DNA of 64,000 bases from positions 26,266-90,265 of the forward strand of contig CACFJP010000004.1 in the NCBI GenBank assembly GCA_902566635.1, given 5' to 3'. Below are positions 39,303 to 48,459 of the stretch, one piece after another; within the stretch, counting starts at the first letter, position 1; each line of letters starts with the position of its first letter. This stretch comes from an uncultured Bacteroidota bacterium (lineage in GTDB: Bacteria > Bacteroidota > Bacteroidia > Flavobacteriales > Flavobacteriaceae). The notes below the pieces were generated by a model. The model had not been told where the DNA came from, made no database searches, and was given only the letters and a program-made list of their open reading frames with translations. A program made the position numbers and the translations under genes.

Positions 39303-40393
39303 ATCTTGACTATTGATTTATGAACTGATTTATTTTTTTTGTCACTTAATTTAATAATATAGACACCTTTTTTAAGTTGGGATAAATCTATTTCGCTTTT
39401 TACAATTTTTTTTAACAGAATTTGTCCATTCAAATCAAAAATACATGCAGTCAAATCAGAAAAATTTTTGTCTATAAAAATTAAATTTTTAGTGGGGTTG
39501 GGATATATAGTTAACTCACTAAGTTTTTGATTATAATTTGAGAGGTTGTTATTCGGGTTTTGGCTTGCATAAAACTCACCTAAAGTTGTGAGCTGATTAT
39601 TTTCATTTATGATATCAGAAGTTTGCAGCTTTGGGTACTTTTCATTGTTGGCATTTGGATCGAACCACGAATATCGCTTAACATAATCCAAATCATGCAA
39701 TTCATTTAACACATTTTCCATGTAAGTGACCACATAACTTTCTGTGTATATGTTTGGGTTATTAATTGTCGCATTTGAGTCTCGTACCGCAAATTCAGTT
39801 ATCCAAATAGGTTTTCCGTAGGTTTGATAAACCTCATTTATAAGTTCAATAAATTTGGTTGGGTTATTTTTATGATAAACATGAATGGCAACGAAATCCA
39901 CTCTTAGGTTTTCACTAATTGCTGCTTGCATAAAATCCCTCATCCAATTATTAAGTGGAGCGGAGGTTACAGGGCTAGATATGGGGACATTTAATGTTTC
40001 TAATAGTGGCCAAAAACTAACAACTTCATCAACCGACATATTTGATTGACTTTCCAGGTCAGGTTCATTAAACATTAGTACATTTTTGATCTTTTCTAAG
40101 CTAACCAAGTTATTTAAATAATCTATTGTGGCTTGGGTAGCATTGTTCTTTCCCCATATCATCGGGACAAATTCAACCCCCTCAGGATAGTTGTCTCTAT
40201 ACTCCCAATGCCATGAATAATGCCAATGAGGTTTTAGCTTTTCAAAACGCTCTTGCCAACTATTCTCATATTGAAGATTAAAGGCAACCCCTTTTTTTAA
40301 TTCTATGTTCTCTTGGGCAAATAGATTGAAACAAACCAACATAAACGAAACACTAATTTTTTTCATTTTGATTTGATTTAAATTTAATTTCAA
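39299..40393 (-). CDS. GH128-like (Asl1-like / glyco_hydro_cc) secreted glycosidase with T9SS domain
   Basis: 'GVAFNLQYENSWQERFEKLKPHWHYSWHWEY', 'NVLMFNEPDLESQSNMSVDEVVSFWP' (acid/base), 'VDFVAIHVYHKN', 'KPIWITEFAVRD' (nucleophile), T9SS tail 'LTIYPNPTKNLIFID...KKGVYIIKLSDKKNKSVHKSIVKI'. Confidence 0.75.
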   Translation of the reverse strand: MKLNLNQIKMKKISVSFMLVCFNLFAQENIELKKGVAFNLQYENSWQERFEKLKPHWHYSWHWEYRDNYPEGVEFVPMIWGKNNATQATIDYLNNLVSLEKIKNVLMFNEPDLESQSNMSVDEVVSFWPLLETLNVPISSPVTSAPLNNWMRDFMQAAISENLRVDFVAIHVYHKNNPTKFIELINEVYQTYGKPIWITEFAVRDSNATINNPNIYTESYVVTYMENVLNELHDLDYVKRYSWFDPNANNEKYPKLQTSDIINENNQLTTLGEFYASQNPNNNLSNYNQKLSELTIYPNPTKNLIFIDKNFSDLTACIFDLNGQILLKKIVKSEIDLSQLKKGVYIIKLSDKKNKSVHKSIVKI

Positions 40394-40545
40394 TTTATGA
40401 AAAAACTTTTCAAATAGTTGAATGAAACAGTTATTTTATGATTATTACAGAGAATAGTTAAAGTGTATATAATACAAATTTAAAAACAGTACTACAAACT
40501 TATTTAAGATTTGCAATAGGTTTGACTCGAATTTAAATTTATCTT

Positions 40546-42987
40546 TCACCTTGATAATCGATTGAAATCTATCAGATAATTTATTCTAAGTGAAAATTGG
40601 TGCTGCGCTGTATGATCAAAAAGATTGCCTAAGCTTTTAAAATAATCAAGCTTTGTAGCATTATCACTTTTAAACAATTGGTTTCGGTACAACAACACCA
40701 TATTACTTCCTGGGGCAAACCACCACTCAAAATTAATGTCTAAGTTCCAAATGTTGAAGTTTGTGTCTGGATCAAAATCTAAAATTGAAAAGTCTGTTTC
40801 GGTTCGTTTTCCGTCTTCTTTTAGTCGAAACAGAGTCTGATCGTATTTGGCTCTACTCCAATAGTTTCTTACTCTTAGGTTAATCCATTTCTTGCTATCA
40901 AAAAAGTAACTAAGGTTAATGTTGTTTTCCACAGATCGAATATATCTTCTGCCAAAATAAATATCTTGATTTATTGTTTTAAGATATCCCACATCATCTT
41001 TAAAATCAAGATGGTTAGACTTTAATGCGAGTGAAAATTGTTCTGAAAAACGATACAGCATAGATAAATTAAGTCTGTTTTGAGATTTTTGTTCTTCAAA
41101 ATCTTCTTCAAAATAAGCAAAGTTGTTCCATTGAATCCGATATGAGAAATCTTTGTTTTTATTTGATTGCATCACAAGCTTTAATTGGAAGTTCTCAGGT
41201 TCCTCTATGAAGCGGTTTATTGTTCTGGGTTTGTCATAATCTCTTGTTTTTGAAGAGTAAGCAAAATCAGCTTCAAAAACCATTAAATTTTGTGTTGAGA
41301 AATCATTTCCAAATCTAAGACCCCATAACTTTCTATCAAAAGAGTGAAACGTACGTGTGTCGTTAAACCACAAGTAGTTACTGTATTCTCTAAGAAAGCC
41401 ATACTCATTGAGAATTTGATAGCTTATTCTAGACGAAAATCTCTGATGATCTCGAAAATTAAAATATCCCAACTCATTCTGTTTGTAATGTTTATCTACA
41501 CCCCACCAGCTGAAATTATATCTAAAATTGCCCTTAAGTTCACTGAAACTAATACCAGACCTAAATCCATTTTTACTATTTTCTGCTGGTGTTTTACTAC
41601 CAAAGGCTTTTGCTTTAATGTTGAAATCTCTATTGTCATCAAAAAAGTCTGCTACAAATGCCACATTGTTTCCATACAAACCATCACGTCCAGTTTTATT
41701 GGTATTTAATAGACTAATCGATGAGTAGTCATTCAATAGCTGCTGAGATAAGGAAATTACATTGTAGTTTACTAAAGGTTGTATAGTTTGTTTTCTTCTT
41801 TGATTTGAAGATAAGTTTTGAACTTTAGCTTCAACCTTGTCAGTAATGGCATTTAAGAAACCTATACTCAGATTTCTGTTTGTTGTTCCAGTTATTTTAA
41901 CCGTATTTAAGAGTTGTGGGGTTTCATCAAAATTAAAAATCTGCTGATCATTCTCCAATAAATCATTACCAACTGAAACTTTTTCTCCAATCCTTCGGCT
42001 GTAAAAAAAAGATCCGCCTCCCATATCTCCGTCTGGAATATCAAAAAGGGTGGCACCTTCTGTGAAAAAGGGTCTGTTTTCAGAGAATTGTTGCTCAAAA
42101 GGTCCTAGATTTAGTTCTACATTATCAAAGGCAACTTGGCCAAAATCTGGAATTAGTGATGCATCTAAGGTAAAACTGCTACTTAAGCCGTATTTTAAGT
42201 CCATACCTGCTTTATAAGAAATTGCTGGCTTTACTCTTTTTTGAAGATTAATTGACGACTGAACATAAGGATAAAAAAACAGTCTTACAGGTGGACTAAT
42301 GTTCTTTATTCCAGTGAGTGTTCCATTGGACTCATGATATTCCAACTCATTAACATTAACAGGGCTCCACACGAAGGTTTCATCTAAACTTTGAATTTTT
42401 CTACCAAAGTTTAATCCCCATAGCTGTTTCTCTCTTTCAGGAAATCGAATGGCACTGTAAGGGATTGCCATTTCTACACTCCAACCATCCGAACTTATAT
42501 GTGTTTTGGCATCAAAAACAGTATCATATAAAAAATCATCGGACTCAATAGATCCAGAAGAATATACATCACCAACTGTACCAGCACTTGTTATCTGAAA
42601 ACCAAAAAAGTTTAAATCGTCGTTATACGTATTGAAGGTTACAAAAAAAGTTTCCGCATTTACATTCCAAATTTCATCACGCTGACTAAATTCTTTAGGC
42701 ATCTTGTCTGGATCTGGATGTTTGAGAACAGCACCGACATAAATCGCGCTATGATCATAACCTAAATATGCAATAGTCTCATATTTCATGGGTATCTTAT
42801 TACCATAACGTGTTTCAGGCCACATCAAAGTGAAGTTTGTTGCAGGAACTAAATTGTTCCATGTTTCCTCAGACAGTATTCCATCTATAACGGGTGGGCT
42901 TTTTACAGGAAATGCTTCATACCCCTTGCTTTCTTGAGCTAAAATTGTATTACATATTAAAAAAAGGGGAAAAAATAAATACCTCAC
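40546..42987 (-). CDS. CBM9-like / DUF5916 domain outer-membrane protein
   Basis: N-terminal 'PVIDGILSEETWNNLVPATNFTLMWPETR', 'WSVEMAIPYSAIRFPEREKQLWGLNFGRKI', then a long C-terminal beta-barrel-like region. Confidence 0.75.
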   Translation of the reverse strand: MRYLFFPLFLICNTILAQESKGYEAFPVKSPPVIDGILSEETWNNLVPATNFTLMWPETRYGNKIPMKYETIAYLGYDHSAIYVGAVLKHPDPDKMPKEFSQRDEIWNVNAETFFVTFNTYNDDLNFFGFQITSAGTVGDVYSSGSIESDDFLYDTVFDAKTHISSDGWSVEMAIPYSAIRFPEREKQLWGLNFGRKIQSLDETFVWSPVNVNELEYHESNGTLTGIKNISPPVRLFFYPYVQSSINLQKRVKPAISYKAGMDLKYGLSSSFTLDASLIPDFGQVAFDNVELNLGPFEQQFSENRPFFTEGATLFDIPDGDMGGGSFFYSRRIGEKVSVGNDLLENDQQIFNFDETPQLLNTVKITGTTNRNLSIGFLNAITDKVEAKVQNLSSNQRRKQTIQPLVNYNVISLSQQLLNDYSSISLLNTNKTGRDGLYGNNVAFVADFFDDNRDFNIKAKAFGSKTPAENSKNGFRSGISFSELKGNFRYNFSWWGVDKHYKQNELGYFNFRDHQRFSSRISYQILNEYGFLREYSNYLWFNDTRTFHSFDRKLWGLRFGNDFSTQNLMVFEADFAYSSKTRDYDKPRTINRFIEEPENFQLKLVMQSNKNKDFSYRIQWNNFAYFEEDFEEQKSQNRLNLSMLYRFSEQFSLALKSNHLDFKDDVGYLKTINQDIYFGRRYIRSVENNINLSYFFDSKKWINLRVRNYWSRAKYDQTLFRLKEDGKRTETDFSILDFDPDTNFNIWNLDINFEWWFAPGSNMVLLYRNQLFKSDNATKLDYFKSLGNLFDHTAQHQFSLRINYLIDFNRLSR

Positions 42988-43109
42988 AAAATATTAATAT
43001 TAACAAACCAAGTTAAATGGTTGTTGAAAATAGCATTTATTTATTTAAAAGTAATTTTAGTATCTAGACAATTCACATAATCAATTTTAAAAAAAATTAG
43101 AATAAATAA

Positions 43110-43174
43110 GAGAACTAATTCCTCTGAATCAATTCTCCTACTGCGTGACCTAAGTGTTCGAATCCTCGAACTTT
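43110..43174 (-). pseudogene. Decayed copy of the tRNA-Arg 3' end plus its terminator
   Basis: 'gagaactaattcctctgaatcaattctcctactgcgtgacctaagtgttcgaatcc' aligns by eye to the tRNA-proximal 'gagaaacaattcttgtgaatgaattctccgatttagtgacctcggcaggattcaaacc'. Confidence 0.55.
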
Positions 43175-43447
43175 AAAGAAGATCTTAATTTAGTTTTTGA
43201 AACTAATTTTACTCAAAAATAATATTGAAACCATTTTCGACAGTATCTCTTTCCCCAGAGCCCTTACTTTATCCGAATTTCTCGAGAAGATTTGCGAAGA
43301 TAGAGATTTAAAACAACGACAAAAACCACAAAATTTAGTCTTTCCATCTGGATTGGGTTACGACAAGCAAAACGACCGAGTTCGAACCCCAAAAGTGAAC
43401 GCTATTTTTGGCTCAATTCGTATTTCATCGAAGAAAATCTCAAACAT

Positions 43448-43484
43448 AAAAAAAGGAGAAACAATTCTTGTGAATGAATTCTCC
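43448..43484 (-). terminator. Rho-independent terminator downstream of tRNA-Arg
   Basis: Minus strand: GGAGAATTCATTCACAAGAATTGTTTCTCC followed by TTTTTTT. Confidence 0.7.
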
Positions 43485-43491
43485 GATTTAG

Positions 43492-43565
43492 TGACCTCGG
43501 CAGGATTCAAACCTGCAACCTTCTGAGCCGTAATCAGATGCGCTATTCAGTTGCGCCACGAGGCC
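43492..43565 (-). tRNA. tRNA-Arg (anticodon ACG)
   Basis: Minus strand GGCCTCG-T-GGCGCAACTGAATAGCGC-A-TCTGA-TTACGGC-TCAGA-AGGTT-GCAGG-TTTGAAT-CCTGC-CGAGGTC-A: acceptor, D, anticodon and T stems all pair; CCA not encoded. Confidence 0.95.
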
Positions 43566-43718
43566 GGTATATTCATTAAGAATACCAACGTTGTGCTCTT
43601 TTTTTGAATATGTACAACGTCTTGTAAAACATGTTATACAATCACTCACTTTATATGAGAACAACGAGGTGGTAAACTTATTGATTTTTTTTAAATTAGT
43701 ATCATTAAAAACAATACG

Positions 43719-44045
43719 ATGGGGAAATTATTAGGACTTTGTTTGATTTTATTCTCATTCTTATTACAAAGCTGTTCTTCCTATAGATCTATTGATAACA
43801 TTAGTTTTACAACTGATAAATACCAAAAAATTAGGGTTGTAATGCTTGATGGAATGAAAATTAATGGAAGGTTGGCCAGTAAAGATGAAAAAAATATATA
43901 TGTAACAACTTGGGATGGAAAAACACTAAAAATACCTGAAGAGGGTATTTATAAAATAAAAATTAAAAAATTTTCATTTTTGAAGACATATATATTTATG
44001 TTTATTCCAACTATTGGAATTTTATCTACTGGCCCAATCAAATAA
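43719..44045 (+). CDS. Small predicted lipoprotein, function unknown
   Basis: Lipobox 'FLLQSCSS'; 108 aa. Confidence 0.5.
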   Translation: MGKLLGLCLILFSFLLQSCSSYRSIDNISFTTDKYQKIRVVMLDGMKINGRLASKDEKNIYVTTWDGKTLKIPEEGIYKIKIKKFSFLKTYIFMFIPTIGILSTGPIK

Positions 44046-44188
44046 ATGAAATTTGATATAATAGAATCTCCCAATTCACATTTGTTTTTGGAATTAAATA
44101 AATTAAAAAATGGCCTATTTTTTAGAATATAATAAATTTTATACTATTATTTTCAGATATTAATAAAATTATTTATATTTGTTGAATA

Positions 44189-44282
44189 TCCCGTGTGGAC
44201 TGGGATTAATAATATAGTCGCGGGTGGAGTGAACGCATCCGAAAAAATCGTTACATATGTTTGACTTTAATAAATTAGATAT
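44189..44282 (+). promoter_or_regulatory. Possible structured 5' leader of the YRG-repeat small ORF
   Basis: Locally GC-richer than its AT-rich surroundings: CCCG...CGGG pairing and hairpin GGGTG-gagtgaacg-CATCC just upstream of the ATG at 44283. Confidence 0.3.
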
Positions 44283-44477
44283 ATGAGTGATCATAAAAAC
44301 AAAACACAAAACACTTACAGAGGTGTTTCTTATAACATCTCGGACACTGCTTCCAAAAATTCATCGTCACAGACTGAGGGTGTATATAGAGGAGTAAAGT
44401 ATAATTTGAACAATTTAAAAAGAAATGTTGCTTCAACTTCTAAAGGGGTTTACCGCGGGGTTGAATTTTCAATTTAA
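44283..44477 (+). CDS. Small protein with three tandem YRGV-[SKE]-[YF] repeats (DUF4278-like)
   Basis: 'NTYRGVSYNIS', 'GVYRGVKYNLN', 'GVYRGVEFSI'; followed by a strong terminator. Confidence 0.65.
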   Translation: MSDHKNKTQNTYRGVSYNISDTASKNSSSQTEGVYRGVKYNLNNLKRNVASTSKGVYRGVEFSI

Positions 44478-44497
44478 ATTTTTTCAATCATAGTAAC

Positions 44498-44536
44498 AAG
44501 GGTTTCATATAAACATATGAAACCCTTTTTGTTTTT
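44498..44536 (+). terminator. Rho-independent terminator
   Basis: AAGGGTTTCATAT-aaac-ATATGAAACCCTT followed by TTTGTTTTT. Confidence 0.85.
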
Positions 44537-44733
44537 ATAATTAATTTTATAAGGCACGTTTTGTGATGTAAGCTCTCCAGCTTAAAATAATTAACTGAAA
44601 TTGAGAGGCGTTTGATAATTCAATTCCCATTTTTGAAAAACTCGGGAAAATTAATTTATTAAATTTTGCAATTATCTTAAAAAAAAATTTCATAAAATAA
44701 AAATACAAAATTATCTTACTCTATCTTAGTGAG

Positions 44734-45672
44734 ATGCTAATTGAGATTTTAAAAATTGTAGGTGGCCTTATTACTCTAATTTTTGGAGGAGATTTAATAT
44801 TGCGTGCAGCAGTTGCCGCATCTAATAAGTTTAAAATTCCAAAAATTGTTATTGGGATGACTGTCGTGTCTTTTGCAACATCTCTTCCCGAGCTAATTGT
44901 AAGTATTCGATCTGCTTTGGAGGGCTACCCAGACTTGGCATTAGGTAATGTTGTAGGTTCTAACATTGCGAACCTAGGATTGGTTCTCGGTTTTGTGTTG
45001 CTTTTTACCAGAATAGAGGTGAGTAAGAGTTTTTACCAATCCGATTGGCCAATGATGTTTATTGCATCCATACTTCTTTGGGTTTTCATTCAAAATGGAT
45101 CAATTACTGCCATTGAGGGATTTGCACTTGTCATACTGCTTGTTCTTATGTTAGTTTATTTGTTACGATTAAAGGATAAGTCAGATTTTATTGCTACTGA
45201 TGATTTAAATACTCTGAAATCTTGGCCAAAAATAGGAGTACTAGTTATTTTCGGAACTATATTTTTAACTTTTGGCTCCGAATTGCTAGTCAATGGTGCA
45301 GTTGGTGTTGCCAGTCAGCTTGGTGTAAGTGAAAGAATCATCGCCATAACTGTCGTTTCTGTTGGTACGAGTATCCCTGAGCTTGCAGCTTCATTGGTTG
45401 CTATTTCAAAGAAAGAAAATGCCATTTCCATTGGCAACCTTCTGGGCTCAAACTTGTTTAATATTCTTGCTATTGTTGGTATTACATCTCTCATTCATCC
45501 ACTCACTGTGGCCGACAATACTCTACTCAGTTTTGATATCTATGTGATGATTGGAATTGCTGCGTTATTAATTCCGTTAGTGTTTATGCCAAAAAGAATG
45601 GAAATGTATTGGCGTGATGGCCTTATGTTGCTAGCAGTTTATTTTTTATTTATCGCAACAACCCTATATTAA
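44734..45672 (+). CDS. Calcium/sodium antiporter (CaCA family, YrbG-like)
   Basis: Two inverted alpha-repeats: 'GMTVVSFATSLPELIVSI...ALGNVVGSNIANLGLVLG' and 'AITVVSVGTSIPELAASL...SIGNLLGSNLFNILAIVG'. Confidence 0.93.
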   Translation: MLIEILKIVGGLITLIFGGDLILRAAVAASNKFKIPKIVIGMTVVSFATSLPELIVSIRSALEGYPDLALGNVVGSNIANLGLVLGFVLLFTRIEVSKSFYQSDWPMMFIASILLWVFIQNGSITAIEGFALVILLVLMLVYLLRLKDKSDFIATDDLNTLKSWPKIGVLVIFGTIFLTFGSELLVNGAVGVASQLGVSERIIAITVVSVGTSIPELAASLVAISKKENAISIGNLLGSNLFNILAIVGITSLIHPLTVADNTLLSFDIYVMIGIAALLIPLVFMPKRMEMYWRDGLMLLAVYFLFIATTLY

Positions 45673-45697
45673 AAAAGCACCTAAATCTAGGTGCTTT
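45671..45697. terminator. Bidirectional terminator between antiporter and glutamine synthetase
   Basis: AAAGCACCTA-aatc-TAGGTGCTTT; poly-T on the minus strand side. Confidence 0.8.
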
Positions 45698-45721
45698 ATC
45701 GTTTTGGTTTGTCAATAAAAA

Positions 45722-46729
45722 CTAGACTTTTGCAGACTTAACTGTTTTGATAATTCTTGCTGCAATTTTGTAAGGATCACCGTTTGAAGCTGGCCTTCTG
45801 TCTTCCAACCATCCTTTCCAACCTTTTTCAACTGTCATAATAGGTATACGAATAGATGCTCCACGATCAGATATACCGTAGCTAAACTCAGTAATTGACT
45901 GTGTTTCGTGATCACCTGTCAAGCGTTGGTCGTTGTATGCTCCATAAACCTCAATGTGTTCTTTTACAACTGGACGGAAAGCTTCACAAATCTTCTCATA
46001 TGTTTCTTTAGAACCACATGTTCTTAAGGTTGTGTTTGAGAAATTTGCATGCATTCCAGACCCATTCCAGTCTGTAGCACCTAACGGCTTTGGATGGTAA
46101 TCGATTGATAAACCATACTCTTCGGCCAAACGCTCCAGGATGTAACGTGCAACCCACATTTCATCTCCTGCTTTTGCAGCACCTTTTGCAAAGGTTTGAT
46201 ATTCCCATTGTCCTGGTGCAACCTCAGCATTTGTTCCTTCTATATTGATTCCTGCATCCAAACACAGATCCAAGTGACGTTCCATAATCTCTCTACCAAA
46301 AGCATTGCTACCTCCTACAGAGCAATAGAATTGACCTTGAGGTGTTTGATCTTTTGGAAAACCAAGAGGAAGATTTGTTTCGGGATCCCAAAGGAAATAC
46401 TCCTGTTCGAATCCAAACCAGAAATCGTCATCATCATCATCTATGATTGCACGCCCATTTGACTCGTGAGCTGAACCATCAGGACTCAATACCTCTGTCA
46501 TAACCAAATACCCGTCTCTACGAGCTGGATCGGGAAAAATGGCTACGGGTTTCAGTAAGCAGTCAGATGAACCTGTAATCGCTTGCTGGGTAGAACTCCC
46601 GTCAAACCCCCACATTGGAACGTCTTCTAATTTACCACTGAAATTTTCAATAATTTTTGTTTTTCCTCGTAAGTTGGCAGTGGGTTTATACCCATCTAAC
46701 CACAAATATTCAACTTTAGATTTACTCAT
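45722..46729 (-). CDS. Glutamine synthetase, GSII (eukaryotic-like, ~335 aa) type
   Basis: 'VEYLWLDGYKPTANLRGKTK', 'MWGFDGSSTQQA', 'NAEVAPGQWEYQ', 'GSGMHANFSN', 'RGASIRIP'. Confidence 0.95.
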   Translation of the reverse strand: MSKSKVEYLWLDGYKPTANLRGKTKIIENFSGKLEDVPMWGFDGSSTQQAITGSSDCLLKPVAIFPDPARRDGYLVMTEVLSPDGSAHESNGRAIIDDDDDDFWFGFEQEYFLWDPETNLPLGFPKDQTPQGQFYCSVGGSNAFGREIMERHLDLCLDAGINIEGTNAEVAPGQWEYQTFAKGAAKAGDEMWVARYILERLAEEYGLSIDYHPKPLGATDWNGSGMHANFSNTTLRTCGSKETYEKICEAFRPVVKEHIEVYGAYNDQRLTGDHETQSITEFSYGISDRGASIRIPIMTVEKGWKGWLEDRRPASNGDPYKIAARIIKTVKSAKV

Positions 46730-47038
46730 ATATAGTATATTTTTTGCTCAATAAAGATAAATTTTTTAACAGACCCCATATCAGATAACGGAACAAACTG
46801 TAATTATTGATATTAAATTTATCAAGACCCCATTTTTATAGGTGTTATATTTAATTTTTATTAATTTTTAAAAATCATTTTGAGAATATTGCAGAATTAT
46901 ATAAATCCAAATTGTGCCATAAAGTACTTTTAGTAGAAATTCTTTGTTATTCTGATTTTAAAACTTTTGTTCAATGCTAAGTTATGCCCTCCGGTTAATT
47001 ATAGTGGGCTTTTGTTTTTACACTAATGTACAAACGGA

Positions 47039-47046
47039 TATATTTG
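47039..47046 (+). promoter_or_regulatory. Candidate Bacteroidetes -7 element (TAnnTTTG) upstream of purM
   Basis: TATATTTG 16 nt before the ATG; TTTG at 47011-47014 as -33 candidate, spacing slightly long. Confidence 0.35.
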
Positions 47047-47061
47047 TTTTAAATATGATAG

Positions 47062-48228
47062 ATGAACGACAAACGGTATAGTGAACGAGGGGTTTCCTCA
47101 ACAAAAGATGATGTTCACAGGGCTATTGCTTCTATGGACAAGGGGTTATTTCCTAGGGCCTTTTGTAAAATCGTACCAGATTATTTAACAAATGACCCTG
47201 AAACCTGTTTGGTCATGCACGCTGATGGGGCCGGGACAAAGTCATCTTTAGCTTACGTTTACTGGAAAGAAACTGGAGATTTATCGGTTTGGAAAGGCAT
47301 TGCTCAAGATGCTCTAGTCATGAATCTTGATGATTTATTATGTGTTGGTGTTACTGATAATATTTTACTTTCTTCAACTATTGGAAGAAATAAAAATAAA
47401 ATTCCCGGAGAGGTTATTGCAGCTATTATCCATGGAACTGAATCATTGATTAAAGACCTATCAAAGCATGGTGTTGAGATTCATAGTACAGGTGGAGAAA
47501 CAGCAGATGTTGGTGATTTGGTTCAAACAATTATTGTTGATTCCACAGTAACTGCTCGTATCAAACGAAGTGATGTTATTGACAATGCTCGTATTCAGCC
47601 AGGTGACGTAATTGTTGGTTTGGCCTCTTTTGGTCAAGCAACTTATGAAGTTGCTTACAATGGAGGTATGGGTAGTAATGGTCTTACATCTGCAAGACAT
47701 GATATTTTTTCCAAAACTCTCGCACAAAAATACCCTGAAAGTTATGATCCCAATTTACCAGAGTCATTGGTGTACACTGGACAAAAATCATTAACTGAGG
47801 TCACAAATACCCCGCTAGACGCAGGAAAGTTGGTACTTTCACCAACTCGGACGTATGCACCCATTATCAAAGCGATTTTGAACTATATCGATCGACAACA
47901 AATTCATGGGATGGTGCATTGCAGCGGGGGTGCTCAAACCAAAATTTTACATTTTATTGATAAGCTTCATGTCATCAAGGATAACTTATTTGATGTACCA
48001 CCTTTATTTCAATTGATACAAGAACAGTCAGGAACAGACTGGAAAGAGATGTATCAGGTTTTTAACATGGGTCACAGGATGGAATTATTTATTCCTGAAG
48101 CTGTTGCCAGTACACTGATTTCAATTTCGGAGTCTTTTGGGGTGGCTGCACAGATTGTTGGTAGGGTAGAGGCCTCAACCAAAAAACAATTAACGATTTC
48201 CTCTCCTTTTGGAAAGTTTAAATATTAA
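47062..48228 (+). CDS. purM: Phosphoribosylformylglycinamidine cyclo-ligase (AIR synthase)
   Basis: 'HADGAGTKSSLAY', 'STGGETADVGDLVQT', 'GDVIVGLASFGQATYE', 'GMVHCSGGAQTK'. Confidence 0.9.
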   Translation: MNDKRYSERGVSSTKDDVHRAIASMDKGLFPRAFCKIVPDYLTNDPETCLVMHADGAGTKSSLAYVYWKETGDLSVWKGIAQDALVMNLDDLLCVGVTDNILLSSTIGRNKNKIPGEVIAAIIHGTESLIKDLSKHGVEIHSTGGETADVGDLVQTIIVDSTVTARIKRSDVIDNARIQPGDVIVGLASFGQATYEVAYNGGMGSNGLTSARHDIFSKTLAQKYPESYDPNLPESLVYTGQKSLTEVTNTPLDAGKLVLSPTRTYAPIIKAILNYIDRQQIHGMVHCSGGAQTKILHFIDKLHVIKDNLFDVPPLFQLIQEQSGTDWKEMYQVFNMGHRMELFIPEAVASTLISISESFGVAAQIVGRVEASTKKQLTISSPFGKFKY

Positions 48229-48459
48229 TTATTTGTGAAGAATCTTGTTTTTAGAAATATATTTAAGCTGCTTTCTCTTAATTTTCAGGATTATAAACAA
48301 ATGGAATTCCATGCTTTAATTTGTCAAGTGCAATTTTATTATAAAAATTGTTAAAACTATTTGCTATACTAGATAAGCTAAGACCTGTTAAACGTCAACC
48401 GCTTTTATCTTGTTTATCCAAGAAAATGCATTGCCTGATTTTGTCGTAAATTTGTCATT

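Noticed and set aside
43360-43410. 'ccgagttcgaacccc' as a third tRNA T-arm relic
   Set aside because: Contains a GTTCGAA core but flanking bases do not form a paired T stem; too short to support.
43197-43526. 109-aa ORF ending 'SDLVTSAGFKPATF'
   Set aside because: Its 3' part is the antisense of tRNA-Arg and its terminator; such tails are a typical artefact of reading through tRNA genes. No independent domain evidence.
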